Part shown: positions 35,809-57,444 of the stretch, one piece after another
How positions within the stretch are numbered: the first letter of the stretch is position 1
Layout of the letters: every line of letters starts with the position of its first letter
DNA from: Mugil cephalus
Taxonomy: Eukaryota > Chordata > Actinopteri > Mugiliformes > Mugilidae
Direction of reading: 5' to 3'
Assembly: GCF_022458985.1 (NCBI RefSeq)
Contig: NC_061781.1
Location: forward strand, 4,014,501 to 4,078,500
Length of the DNA: 64,000 bases
The notes under the pieces: model-generated
Database searches by the model: none
What the model was told of the DNA's origin: nothing
What the model saw: only the letters and a program-made list of their open reading frames with translations
Program-made: the position numbers and the translations under genes

Positions 35809-38800
35809 GTGTGCAGCATGGTCACTGAAGAAAAAAGAAAAGATGGAATCCAATACATCGGCAAACATGGGGGAGTATATTAGAGGATGTGACTATCACA
35901 TTCAGGACAGGACTCCCACTCTTCATGGTCGGAAAGCTGCGAAAAGATTTACTGAGAAGTTTATGTTAGATTGCCCAGAGATTTGAAAGTACTCAGACAA
36001 GTTCAGTGGAGCAGATGATGCCTCTTTTTCAGCTGGCATTTATCTTTTCTAGATGTTGAAGCTATTATTTAAAACATAACAGTGATTTTCTTTGCCACCA
36101 TGATATACAATAATAACCAGCTGCTCTCCATCTACCATGCAGTATACAATTTATTACTTAAATCTTCTCACTGAAATGTAGATTCGATGCCGCTAAGGAT
36201 CCACGGATGAATAGGGTGCTGCAAAAGGATATTCTTTAAAAACACTTTGTGGGAGCGCTGCCATGGACATGTAACCTGGCGCCTGTCACGCCGTGTTGAC
36301 AATCCCAGCTGCATGTCACCCCATGCAAAACACAACTCCAGTTGGCACTTTGGCCGGACTTGTTAAAAAGAAGACGACACGTGAAGTCGTAAGTGTGGTT
36401 AGGGGTTGTTGGATGGAATCATCAGGCAATAACGTCCCAAAATAGACAGCGCAGAGGGAGTTTCAGGTGGAGAGAGAGACACCTTTTAATTGATATGTAA
36501 CTTTTATAAGACTGTTAGCGGTGCAGACTGTCTCCACCGTCAGAACCCAGGATGCTAGATGAAACTGTTGATGATCAGTTTAATTAAAATGTAGAATACT
36601 TTACATTGTTTCTGCGGTTATTCTATTTTTACCGTACCTTGCAAAATTGTGACTTGAAAGTGTGCAACATCCTCACAGCTCAAAGTTAAGATTTTACTTA
36701 GGGTTAGGGTTCATTTAAAAAACATCCAAAATATCCCTTTTAATACTTTACTTCACTGTTCCAGTAAAGATACATTAAATCTCGGATGTTTCACTTAAAT
36801 TACTGTAATATAAATAAATATGCACACCAGAACCGATTATACCTCATTCATTGGACTAGACTGAACTAGCTATATACCATTACCAACACATTAAAAAGCA
36901 TTGTTTCTATGTTTCAGAGTGGCAGCCTGCTATGACGAGCAGCGGGCCTGGCTTGGCGTGCCAACACATAGTTTATAGAAAAAAAAACTGCCCTCCCAAC
37001 TAAGCCACAGTGGCCTTATCAGCCACAGGGGACATGTGCGTACTCAATATGCAAAATGAGTAGCACTCATATAAAAGACACTGAAGACAGGACTTTGGGT
37101 ATTTCTTTTCGCTACATAAATCTCTAAAGGCACCTTTCCGTCTTAAACGTAAATGTGTGCGTGGTGCGTTATTCTTTGTATATGTGCAGACTAGTTCAGA
37201 GGTATGAGGGAGGGGATAGTGAGGCACTTAAAGTACATCTTCAGAGACAGGCTTATCAGTCTTTATCTGCCCCATCATCTTCAGTCTTTTCACCTTTGTC
37301 TGACTCGTCCTTCATTCAGGCTGCAGTAAACCTGAAAGATCATTTTGCTCCCGAGGAACATGTCAAGGCTTGTCACGTCATGGCCGTTATCTTAAGAGAT
37401 CTGAATCCAGATAACAATCTAAGCTGATGGGTCCACATTTCACACGGTTATACTGCTCCACCGTAAAATAGGGAAATCAAGATAAGACAGTTTTGGGAAT
37501 CGAACCAAGAAGCTCGTCTGTTATGCAAGCGGAGGTGTGCGAGGTGAACGGAAGGAAGGTCAGAGCGTGACCTTGACCTCTTGTAAAGCAACCTCCATAA
37601 AACAGAAGTTTATTGTGGCATGTTTGCTGATCTGTTGTGGATTTTTAATCTTCAGCCTCCAATCCAACTCTGGGATCCTCTGTATACTTTCCAGTCTCTG
37701 TTCTTGCACAAAATCTATTTGCGAATCCATTTTTCTTAATGTCACATTTCAAACAGCATCCTGCTGATATCTAGTCGATTTACTCTTTAAAGGTGAGACA
37801 GAAAAATTTGGAAACCACACTCTGCACTCTGACACATATCTCATCTCCAGCTAGACAATCCAACCAATAGTCAATATGCTAACACGCAAGTTAACTTTAA
37901 AGGTAGTCACAAGGGAGAAAGTGTCATGTTAGAGGCTGCTATGCTATAGAATGGCAGAAACAATGTTGGCGTCCATACGGAGGATGACGATGATGACGAT
38001 GCAAAGGCTAGATTTTGTTTTCCTCACAGCATGCAACCCCCAACACCACTTTGCTAAAAAATTCTTTCTTTGAGAGAATGAGAGCACCCTAAAAAAGATG
38101 ACGTGAAATTGTCAAAACTTTATATGTGGTAATGAAACTGCATGAAATGGCTGCTAGCTACACTAGCATTAACCAGTGAGTCAGTCATTGGAGGCGCCAC
38201 AGAGCATATTTTCTGTCTGTGTCATGTTATCACCGTATCTGTTTCTGTATGTGTTACATATTAAACTTGGCCTGTTTAAAAATATACATTATTATTATCA
38301 TTTTGTATTTAATATTAAGCTATCCCTAATCCCTTTACTAAAATATGGTGGATTCATGTTAATGTGCAATTAAAGAAATTTAAATTTGTGGTGGGAAATT
38401 AAAAAAATAAATAAATAAAAATTATATATATATAAAATGTCAAAACAATTTTTTTCTCCAATTTGTCTTTTGTTTTCACTATCTCTTCATATAGGCTGTC
38501 TGTCTGTCACAATGTGCATCCAAGTCATTGGACTAGGTAAGAGGTGTTTGCCCATCAGATGTCCTGCAGCTGGCAGAGGTCTACCAAAACTGGCAATCAA
38601 GCTGGCACAAGCTCTGTAGCTACAAATCAGGTGGGAAGGAAAGCATAGACTGTAAAAAAGAAAATGCAAAGACAAATTCCCACTTCCTCCCATTGGCCAA
38701 ACTGATGCTACTTTCCTAGGCAACACAAGTCTGAGCAGTACCGTCCAAGAATGGAGCGGCAACTTCTGCTAAACTCAGCTGCGTTTACTTAATACTACAC

Positions 38801-38880
38801 ACTGCTCTTCCTCCAACACAGATATGTTGGATTATATACTGCACTTGTTTTTTTTTTATATTCCTTATAAGCACTTTAAA
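35809..38880. other. Intergenic spacer with no recognisable gene
   Basis: The longest frame (37155-37427, plus) is 90 codons with no domain or codon pattern I recognise. A GGTTCGATTCC match to an RNA polymerase III B box occurs on the minus strand at about 37493-37503 without a tRNA fold. The rest is AT-rich. Confidence 0.45.
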
Positions 38881-39059
38881 GGTCCTACTACGAGTCCACT
38901 TTGTGAAGTGGTTGTCAATGGAGACTGTCAATCATAATGTCACATCTCAAATAATAAAAAAACAAAAACATCTCCAGAATATTGACTCTTGAACATGCAT
39001 CAGCATTGTATGAACCATCAAAAATGAGAGAACACATCCTTCAAAATAATAATAATAAT

Positions 39060-39175
39060 ATTAACTTGCCCAAGTGAACTAAGGAGGAGGTGGAGCTTAT
39101 ACTGCAGCCTATACTGCAGCCAGTCAACAGGGGGAGCTCTACTTGCTTTGGCTTCACTTTATAGGAGCAGTCATT
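39060..39175 (-). repeat. Dispersed repeat, unoccupied copy
   Basis: The reverse complement contains GCAAGTAGAGCTCCCCCTG, then CTGGCTGCAGTATAGG, then ATAAGCTCCACCTCCTCC. The same series of blocks occurs at 49265-49470 on the plus strand, where a 107-bp hAT-like insert interrupts it after GTATAGGT. This copy therefore represents the unoccupied arrangement. The repeat class is unknown to me. Confidence 0.7.
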
Positions 39176-39634
39176 AAGTCCTTTTTCTTTACACTCTGTA
39201 GTTGGAAAAATAAAGTTACATAAATGCAGCTCCTGTAATGATACCCTCTTGTGTATAAGTCCAAATACAATGCAATGCACTGTAACATTTAAGTTCAAAG
39301 TTTGCTGTTTATTACTTACGATTTAAATGTTGCTTCGCTTTAAAATAGTCAAAATTTAAATTACTCATTCTTTAGTGAGAATGTGTTCTGCCCTTTTACT
39401 GGACTGTAACTGCACTTTAACCTTATTTTGAAGTTTCAGAAAACAAATGCTGTTTGCCCACATGAGTTAAATAAAAATGTTTTGTATTTTTCCTTGACCT
39501 ATGCTACTTCTTTTAGCTACCTATAATTTAAGATCCAACCTTACAAATTAGCATGGACAGCACAGCAGGCAGATAACCCAACTCTGGAAAACGACATGCA
39601 GAACTGATACAACCTGTTACCTGGATTCTGCTAC

Positions 39635-39830
39635 ATACACCTTTCACCCACAACATTATGACCACCTAGACCAAACCAGGCAACCCCACCCCATAGCAAC
39701 GACACCTTGATGGCAGCAGCCATCCCCAGCAGGATGCAGCTTCGATACAGAAACACACAAAAACGATTTAGGAACAACTACAAAAACATGAAGAACAGCA
39801 CAAGGTCTTGACCTGGCCTCCATATTCCGT
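39635..39830 (+). mobile_element. Truncated Tc1-like copy (family member 3 of 3)
   Basis: It starts TACACCTTTCACCCACAACA followed by TTATGACCACC, then shares CCATAGCAACGACACCTTGA, GGCAGCAGCCATCCCCAGCA and GACCTGGCCTCCATATTCC with the copy at 35376. The 3' end is missing. It is inactive. Confidence 0.72.
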
Positions 39831-42297
39831 TTGACTAAATGTAATAAAAGTTTAAAAGCTGGACTAAAACTAGGAAAGATAAAAATTACTTAAATGCAGG
39901 CGTGCGGCTCAGCAAATGGTCGTAAAAACGATTACTGTGGCACAATCAGCATTTCCTTGTAATTGGCTTTAAAAGATTAGATTTACACTCAACATCAGTC
40001 AGTATTAGAGTTCTTTGGGAGGAAAACGACAGCATTTTTAAGTTGATCAGGTAAAATCTCACATAGAATTTATTTAAAAGGAATATATATACATATATAC
40101 ATAAATATATATATATGCCATTTCACAGAATTTCCTTCACCATACTTTTAACTGGGCTGTTATCTAAGAAACCTTTGATAATTTCAGTTTTATGTCATGG
40201 TTTATCTTAATAGCTTTGACTCATATTGTTTTATAGTGTTATATAACTAAGTTAGTTAGTATAAAACTAGAGAGTATGAAAAACTACATATAACAGCCTT
40301 AACATGAACGATACACTGAAATCAGCAACGAAGGACATTGTATTGTTAAATTCTCCATTCCACACTTTGCTAGATTTGCAGCCACTTATTATATTTGCTA
40401 TACTAGCATCACACTACTACTAAGGATAGTATATATTAGTATCAGGGGTACAGTAGACTGTCTAGTGTACACACTGCACCTAGATGGTGCTTGTTGGTGT
40501 TGGTGTTTTTAATTATGTCTACACTAACAACTAGCAACATTTATCGTCTTAGTCTATATATATAATCTTAGTCTTGGTTAAACATTGAAAAAGTGAACAG
40601 TGACACAGGGTGTAGACTTTTTCAATATTTAACTGAAACCACAATCTTCCTTAATGTTAAACTGAAACACATGCAGGGTGCATAAAGTACACCTAGGTTT
40701 ACGGCGTCAAACACGCCAAGCGCCTCCCTGAAAGCAGTTTGATGAAGATATAAACAAACAAAAAAAAAACTGACGCCAATAGAAAATGTGGCAGCAACAA
40801 TAATGTGATCATACTTTGACCGTGACACGTCATGTCGCGTGAAAATGTGGAAACGCGTGGAAATTTGTGCGCAGCTTTTCAATTTAATTCCACCTTCTCT
40901 AAATAAAAAGCAAGTTCAAGCATCACTGAGGAAATGGCAAAGTCTGTGGAAGGGAAAATAAATAAGGGTCATTATCAAAATACGGTGATTTTAGTCAAAA
41001 AAAAAAAAAATTTAATTCAGTTTTCACCCATTTAATTTGATGATATTTGTTAGTGTGTTGTCTATGTTACCAACCACAACGGACAACTAGAACGTTCTTT
41101 TTTGGTTCTTTTTTTAATCATTTTATTTTATGTTATTTATTCCGGCCTTGACTGTAACAACAATGACAGTAACACCAATGACAAATTTCTTTAACAGGCT
41201 AATTTAACAAAATGGTGTCCAGTTTAGTTCGAAGCTAGCATGAGTCAGCAAATTCATAAATTATACTCATGAAAGTTTTTTCTCTCACAAATAGTTCACA
41301 GTAGCACAAATCAAAGTAACAACAAAAAGAACCACATTGAAAAAAAACATTTTAAATGAAAATACCTTACTTTTACTAGTAAAGAGACACTAACCGTGTA
41401 TTTACTTGAATGGCTCTTTTTCTTCATTGACCCTTGACCCTAGAAGTTCTTTCTCACATATTCTTAACCTTTTAAAATGATGGTCTGTCAGACCAGAAAC
41501 ACCAATGACATCAAATCCAAGGACAGATATTCTTTTTAAAATATCTAGATTATTAAACAGTCAATTTAGTTTGAGTTGTATATATGTATTGAACCCTGTG
41601 TTTGTCCCTAATTTACCATTTCCTCAGAAAGAAGAATTGTTTTTACACTCTCCAACAGCGTTAAATGACGGGAGTGGGACATGTGTTTTTTTAGATATAA
41701 AAGGAAATTAAACATTAAACATTGAACATTAATTTAAAAAAAAAAAGAAAAAAAAGAAAGAAAAACAGATATTATCATCATCATTTAAATGGATATTAAA
41801 CTGCATACTGTGAATGATTTTTAAAAATTTTCAAGCATCGTCATGGCTGGAAAATGTGGGGACACGGTTGTCACTGTATTCTGAGAATTACCCAGAAGCT
41901 TTAGAGGTTTATAATGTTTAACCTTTTTGTTTCATTAAATCAAAAAAATACAAAATAAATAAAAACCTTTCCAAAATCAATCTGGCTTATCCAGTTGTTT
42001 CTATGGAGAGTTCAGGGGTTGAGTTTTGTGTCACAGTTTCCCCCTGTCAGATTTTCCACGAAGGCTTTTTTTCCCTCCAAACCAGGACAATGGAAACTAC
42101 CAGACGGAAGCACGGTGATATCGACCACAGAGCAACAATATTATGGCCGTAGTGTACAGTCTGGTATTGAGAAAGAGCTCAGGGTGTAATGTTCCACTGT
42201 TCACTACATTATATTGTTCTGTGAAGAGGAATGTAATCTAGAACTATAAAGTAAAAAGGACAACTTGGAAGGAAACTGCCCTGAAGACATGGACGTG
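39831..42297. other. AT-rich spacer downstream of gtpbp8
   Basis: No supportable gene. It holds short AT repeats near 40080-40115, poly-A runs near 40997 and 41735-41760, and AT-rich filler. Confidence 0.5.
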
Positions 42298-42303
42298 TTT
42301 ATT
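42298..42303 (-). terminator. gtpbp8: Polyadenylation signal of gtpbp8
   Basis: AATAAA on the minus strand, 150 nt downstream of the gtpbp8 stop codon, a good distance for a short 3' UTR. The transcript would end near 42280. Confidence 0.55.
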
Positions 42304-42452
42304 AGTAGAAAATAAAAGCCTCTTTAGCAGTCTGGTGGCACGATTTTTTTCATAGAGTTTCTGAGTCTCTGCTTTTGCAGCAATATTCCAGAGAAGGAGA
42401 CGTGAAACAACATCTACCGAGCGACATCTCCACTCTGTGCCCGGGCCGCTCC

Positions 42453-51753
<9,301 letters not shown>

Positions 51754-51765
51754 GTTCTTCTGATG

Positions 51766-51835
51766 GACACACTGATAGGAAGCAAAGTATTCAAATATCA
51801 GACACACTGATAGGAAGCAAAGTATTCAGATATTA
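51766..51835 (-). repeat. gtpbp8: 35-bp tandem duplication just upstream of the gtpbp8 start codon
   Basis: Two adjacent 35-bp copies (51766-51800 and 51801-51835) differ by two bases. The nearer copy ends 12 bp upstream of the ATG. On the minus strand each contains TTTGCTTCCTATCAG|TG, which resembles a 3' splice site. If a 5' UTR exon exists near 52.3-52.46 kb, the duplication gives two acceptors 35 nt apart. Confidence 0.85.
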
Positions 51836-52297
51836 TTGATCTATTACGAAGGGACCGTGGAATAGAATAAGTATGTACTTAATCCCACTCCTTTTCGGAT
51901 ATGTTGAATATGTAATATTTGTTTGTTTGCTTACTTATTTTTATTTTTCATTTTGTATTATTTACGTCCATTATGTCCATTCGTGTATGGTTATTTTGCA
52001 AGATTTGTAGGACTACATGTTCGAGATAAACTAAACAGTGTGAACACTATGTCAGCAATAATAACATATCTGCTTTTAATATCACCATGGTTGTTCCAGA
52101 TATCATAACACATTTGAACAGCAAAAAATAAATAAATACATTAATAAAGTATAAGCTTAAATTAGATTTTGGGACAGACGGATAAAGTTCAGGGACAAGT
52201 AATGCTAGCATGCTAGCAAAACATTAGCAGGACGTGGGAAGTTCTCTTAAAAACGACCACATTCATTCCCAACTGTGAGTCACATCCACGGCTTACC
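51836..52297. other. AT-rich sequence upstream of gtpbp8, possibly a 5' UTR intron
   Basis: No coding signal. It is bounded on the right by a GTAAGC donor-like site (minus, 52296-52291) and on the left by the duplicated acceptor-like sites, so it may be the first intron of gtpbp8. Confidence 0.35.
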
Positions 52298-52460
52298 TAA
52301 ACGCCAACACCTCCAAGTCTTGACATTGACGGGACGAAGCAAACTGAGTCTACAAATGACCGTAAGTCACTGCTGTAGTGAGAGCTCTGCAACCCATGTC
52401 ACTTTTCTCCATGTTGCGTGCGGCGATCAAACGTGTCCGACCGAAGCCGTAGATCTGCCA
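52298..52460 (-). other. gtpbp8: Possible gtpbp8 5' UTR exon and promoter
   Basis: The minus strand here is less AT-rich, with several CpG sites near 52420-52445, and ends in GTTTAG|GTAAGCC, a good donor. It contains ATGs (CAACATGG, GACATGG) that open one short frame closed by TAG before the donor, so it would be a 5' UTR with an upstream ORF. There is no transcript evidence. Confidence 0.33.
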
Positions 52461-55400
52461 ATGGTTCCGATTTAACAATTTATATTCTCCTTTCTCGAAA
52501 ATTCTTATTCGACTTGAAAAAATAGAGATATTGAGAGGACATTAAGCATTCTTTGTTTGTTTTTTGTTTTTATCTGAAAAACTACTTTTACACCCCGCAA
52601 CGGTCCTTAGCTGCATAAATAAATAAAAAAATAATAATTAAAAAAAAAAGATATACTGTATTTCTGTGAAGATTTTAGGTTATCCAGGTCATGGCGTAAA
52701 GCCATAAAAAATGCTTTAAAAAATGCATCTGCACTTGTTGAGTTTTGAGAAGACGTTTTGTCACTCATCTTCTAAGAGACTGGTAGGTGGGTTGATGTTT
52801 AAATAGAAAACTCTGTGGGAAAACCCATCAGAAAGTTGCTAAAAAAAATGCAGAACTACTACTAACTACTACAGGTAGCATCAGTATTGTTCTGTTTTAG
52901 TGCTTGATATTTTACAGAAATGTACATAAAACCCCTATTTCTTTTCTATTCCTTGTTTTTTCTTTTGTTTTCCTTTATCTCTTTTCTTCTTTTTTCTTCT
53001 CTTGTCTTCTTTTCGTTTCTTATTCATTTATTCTTTATCTTTTTCACTTCTTGTCTTTTCCTTTTAGTTTTTTTCTTTTCCTTTCTTCCTTTTTTTTAAT
53101 TCCAACATTTATAAGCACCTTGTTTTCTGTAAATATGTGATTTTGCAAAAGCAAGACAATGAAATGATCCTGGGAGGCTAAAATGGGGACAATGCAGTTA
53201 CACCTCTCTCACTCTGGCTGGGCTATTCTAATATTGCACAGGTCCATGAAACATAATTTATGAGCACAAATCCTCTTTTAGATCCAGCTACATTCTTCAC
53301 ATTGATGCATGGCTGGGAGAAATATACAGAAACATTCCAGTGTTCCTGCTCTCGGACAGAAAGCGTCGTCTGTCCACAGGGGAAGGTACAGCTCCTACTG
53401 TCAAATACATCCTCCATCACCTTCTTGGTGGGGATTATTGAGGATTATTATGCCGACATTTATGCAAAGCACGCCAAAGAAACGTCTCCATAAATTTGGT
53501 TATAGGAGGTGGCAGTGATAAGCACGGCTTCGGGCCTCTCTCCCCCTCTGCATTCTTTTACACTGAGTCTCCCTGAAGGAAATGGATTTCCATCAATAGT
53601 TATGTTGAAATGGTGGTTGGGTTCATGGAAACACACACACAGAGTGAGTGATCCACCTCTTTCCCACGGTCTTCCCCAAAGAATATCACTCTCTTCCTTC
53701 TATTTATGAAGAAATTCTAATATGCATTCACCTCTACTCAATATTTTGAAATGAAATTTTTATTTGATTATAGAACATTTCTCAGACGTTTCCACTTCCC
53801 TGTCCACACGGTGGCAGCGCAGACCACCGAAAGCATCACCCCGGACTCCAGCTGACATGTTAAATATCTGCTTGCACCACCTTGTGCCAGCCCTCCTGCT
53901 TCTCCATCTGGGTTTTATGACCTGATGTGATTCATAGTATGTTCACTGAACAAATTAATTCACAGCTACCCAATTACAGCTCTCATATTCTCTCCCTGTC
54001 CTTTCCGCAGAGTGTGTTTGTGTGGTACCCTTTCATTCATCACGCATTTAAGAGAAATATACTATAGATTTCATACGCACTGGGTGCCTTATTAAACTAG
54101 AAAATGAAATATGTAACTGACTCCCCCTCTCTGCCTCTAGTGTCAGACACGTGTGTGCCTGGCAGATTATTAAATGAGCGTAGCATGTTCAACTGAACCA
54201 AGAGGAGAAGGAAGAGTGGCTTTGTGCTGCTCAGGTTACTTTGCAAATTAAAGGCTTTTAGCTCCATTCCTTTACCGTTTTATCAGGCGAAACCGGAAGG
54301 AATCCACAGTAAATGAACAGTTTATCTGTTTATATGGTTTTAACACAGTACAACCCTGGACCGAACCTTTAAAGCCGCACTTTATCAAGGTTTTTAAGGA
54401 CCGCTTGTGTGGGAAAGGATACGTAGCAGCACAAGGGATAGATAATTGATGGAGGGGAGGGACTGACAGAGGTGGGGAAAGGAGTGGAGGGTGGCGGTGG
54501 CGGCGGTGCTCTCATGACTCCATCCTTCACTGTGATCCACAGGATCAAATGCCAGACCAATCAATCGTCCACCAAGCAGACATCTATAGCACGAGCCATG
54601 GTGGCATTTACCTCCCCGGGGAACATATCAATAAAATAATAGAACAAAAAGACATCATACAAAATTGATTTTTCCCAAACAGCCAGCACGCTCACACCAT
54701 CAAGCCAGCCTTATGCCACTATCATCATTTGTTCCTTTGCTGTTCATTTCTCTCTCAGTCCCTGCCTTCGTTCATTCTTTTTTATTTTATTTTGCAATTT
54801 GCTCATTGTGCTTGACAAAGCGATGTTGTCCGGCCTTGTCATTTTTTTTTTTAACGCGCGAGGAAAAGGGTCCAGCTGCAATACTGACCAGCCACCCACA
54901 CATACTAACAAATGACGCCTTAATCTCATACCTACTTATCACAGAGCTTGACCTCCGTGGCCTTCCTAGATCCATTAAACAGGCAATTTGCATGTTAACC
55001 ACCAACGCCAAGACCAACACCCCCGCCCCCCCACACACCGCCATGTGACAGGGGGCACAATGGGACGTGCGCCGCCAGAATACAAAACCCCTCCCAGCAT
55101 CATTCCTTACTTTTGTTTGTCCAGGAGGATGAAGTGCGGAGGAGTTTATCAAGTCAATAGGTCAAACCATCAATACTCCTCATACAAACACCCTCGGCTG
55201 TCACATACACTCGCCGCAAGGGCAAAAAGACAACTAGAGATTAACCCGGCCCGTATTTGTTCTGCCGCCCATCTGGCAGAGCTGGAAGCCGTCAGGCCTA
55301 ACACCTGTGGTAAACATCCTCCATCTAGCAGCGGTCAGAATGCGGAGAAGCGAAAAAACCTGTGCTCGTGGAACCAAATGCTGTATCATTTAATCACGCC

Positions 55401-55497
55401 CGGGCTTGCCTGCTTTCCCACTCCCATTACTCTTTCTGCCTGTGTTAAGTAAACAGAACAATCAGAGGAATGGTTGCCCCCGCTCTGGTGGAAAACG

Positions 55498-55521
55498 AAA
55501 AAAAAAAAAAAAAAAAAAAAA
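55498..55521. repeat. Poly-A tract
   Basis: 24 consecutive A residues. Not clearly attached to a retroposed sequence. Confidence 0.95.
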
Positions 55522-56541
55522 CGGCCTCTTGCAAATGAGGTTATTCACCCCGATGCAACCTGCACATCAATAACACTTCGCACAAAACTCGAGCTGACAC
55601 AGAAGAAGGGTCGTGGCATTGGCTCTGCCAGATTTGATAAGAACTGCAAAAAAAAATAAAAAATAAAAGGCATAAATCATAAGTTACTGTGATATAAGCT
55701 GCACTGAGTTCTATTTAAGACCGTAGAGAGCCGCTGGCTGTGTCTTTCCTTGTTCTTCGGTGTCTTTCACTAAGCAGCGCCCATGAATACAGCATAAATA
55801 TTTTGGCAGGTGGTGCTTGGAGGATATTAGAGCACAAGCACTGAGCGCTCAGGGATATCGATTTTGCTTTAGCGGCCAAGAACCTTGGCTCTACTGGCAT
55901 CAATACATTGAGGAGAGGAGGCTGAATGAGGAGAAATGACCTTGAGCCAGGAAGCAATCTTGACAAATAAAGCCCCGAGGAAGGAAGGGAAACAAAATAC
56001 TGAAGACGCCTGACTGCACCACACATCACACATATACAAACGGATTTGGAATTTAATATATATGTATATATATGATATTTAAATAAACCAATTTAACAAT
56101 TTACAATTTCAATTCACTTAGTAGGAAAACTTCTTGGAAGTGCACTTAAATATCCATTCAGGTCAAATTTATAAAAGCATATTAACGCTTGTTTGCATCT
56201 GTGCAAACTCAAATGGGCGACAAACCAACCAGAGCAGCACATGTTCAAGCTTTTAGTGGAAACTTAAAGGGTCAGTTATGGTGGTATGTGAGTGCTGAAA
56301 ATAGTAGCCCTCGCTGCCTAAATGAGCAGCCTCTGACATTAGGATGACAACGCATGTTATCAGTTTTTGCAGATATTGTAGAAAATCTGACACACAAAAA
56401 GCCGGTTTATCTTCACGCAGAAAGAGTCACTGCATCGGTTTTGTCACTGCTGGAGCGCTGTGATCAAATCCCTTCATGGTGTTACTGTACTGTAAGGCTG
56501 TGAGCTGACAGACTGCACCGTTCTGTGAAAAGAGGTACAGC

Positions 56542-56561
56542 AAAAAAAAAAAAAAAAAAAA
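56542..56561. repeat. Poly-A tract
   Basis: 20 consecutive A residues in unique-looking sequence; no retroposed gene is recognisable to its left. Confidence 0.95.
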
Positions 56562-56866
56562 TCCCAGGTTACAGATCGAAATATCTCAGCCGGGCTCAAA
56601 TCCTGCATGAAATATCTGAAGTAGATTACACATGCACCACTGACGCATCCTGTCACTGTCGTTCTCCCCACACTTTTGTAAAATCCCGTGCCCTGTGATC
56701 TGTGCCCATTTTACGCCGCGATTTGTGCGCTATATGGAGGTTTAATTTCTTACTCAGCTGTCCGTGGCACTTGTTTTGTCAAACTCATGTTGCTCAATTG
56801 TCAGCTTTGATGGTTTTCAGTTTTCTTAGTATTCTGTCACCCATAATAAACAACAATTCTTTAATG

Positions 56867-57444
56867 CATGGGTCTTGAACGTTTTTCAGGCCAAAGACCC
56901 CCCAAACTGATGGAGAGATTCAGCAGGGACCCCCTACCTACTATATTTGCTCTATATTAAACTTAAAAACTATTATTATCATTTTGCATTCAATATTAAG
57001 CTATTCAACTAATACGCATGTTCAAATATTAATTTTTTATTCAGGAGTTGGTTGACGGGTGCAAGCTGCACTGTTAGCTTCTCTTTTCTCTTCTCTATTG
57101 CAGCGTGCGTCAGGGATTTCACCTGGGGACTGAATAGGTCAATATGCAGCCTCATGATTTGCTCAGCAGCGAAAGGGGCGGGGCCTACAGTGTACAGGAG
57201 GATTAGATTGACAGGTCTGGTCTAGTGTAGCGCTCTGTGTGAAACAGTGCGCTGTTGAGATGTCTCCTGTATCGCTGAACGACAGTGTTGACTAGAAGAT
57301 AATGTCTTCTACCTCCATTTATAAAATATGTTGCATTCTTGTTAATGTGTATTTAAAAAAATCATTTTGGGGGAATAATTAAAAATATACATAAAAATGT
57401 TTAATGAACCAAAGATTTTGCGGACCCCCTGCTGAAGACTTATG
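56867..57444. mobile_element. 578-bp hAT-like element with a perfect 8-bp target duplication
   Basis: It begins CATGGGTCTTGAACGTTTTT and ends GGACCCCCTGCTGAAGACTT followed by ATG, so the ends are imperfect inverted repeats (CAT-GTCTT). It is flanked on both sides by CTTTAATG (56859-56866 and 57445-57452), a perfect 8-bp duplication as made by hAT transposases. There is no transposase frame, so it is non-autonomous. The small element at 49323-49429 is a deletion derivative of the same family. Confidence 0.87.

Larger units (their letters stand above)
52461..56866. other. Gene-free stretch, first part
   Basis: No supportable coding exon. It contains a fish repeat fragment (52740-52790), a pyrimidine-rich tract of TTTTCTT type (about 52940-53095), poly-A runs (55498-55521, 56542-56561) and unique-looking sequence with moderate GC near 54950-55450. 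Open frames of up to 154 codons there lack domains and splice context. Confidence 0.5.

Noticed and set aside
37440..37560. Possible tRNA gene on the minus strand (GGTTCGATTCC at about 37493-37503)
   Set aside because: Only the B-box phrase matches. No acceptor stem, anticodon arm or A box could be fitted around it.
52904..53140. Phe/Ser/Leu-rich plus-strand frame that looks like a membrane protein
   Set aside because: It is the translation of a TTTTCTT-rich pyrimidine tract; hydrophobicity follows from base composition.
54988..55452. 154-codon plus-strand open frame
   Set aside because: It is overlapped by another open frame on the opposite strand, composition is irregular, and no motif is recognisable. 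It lies in moderately GC-rich sequence where long chance frames are common.
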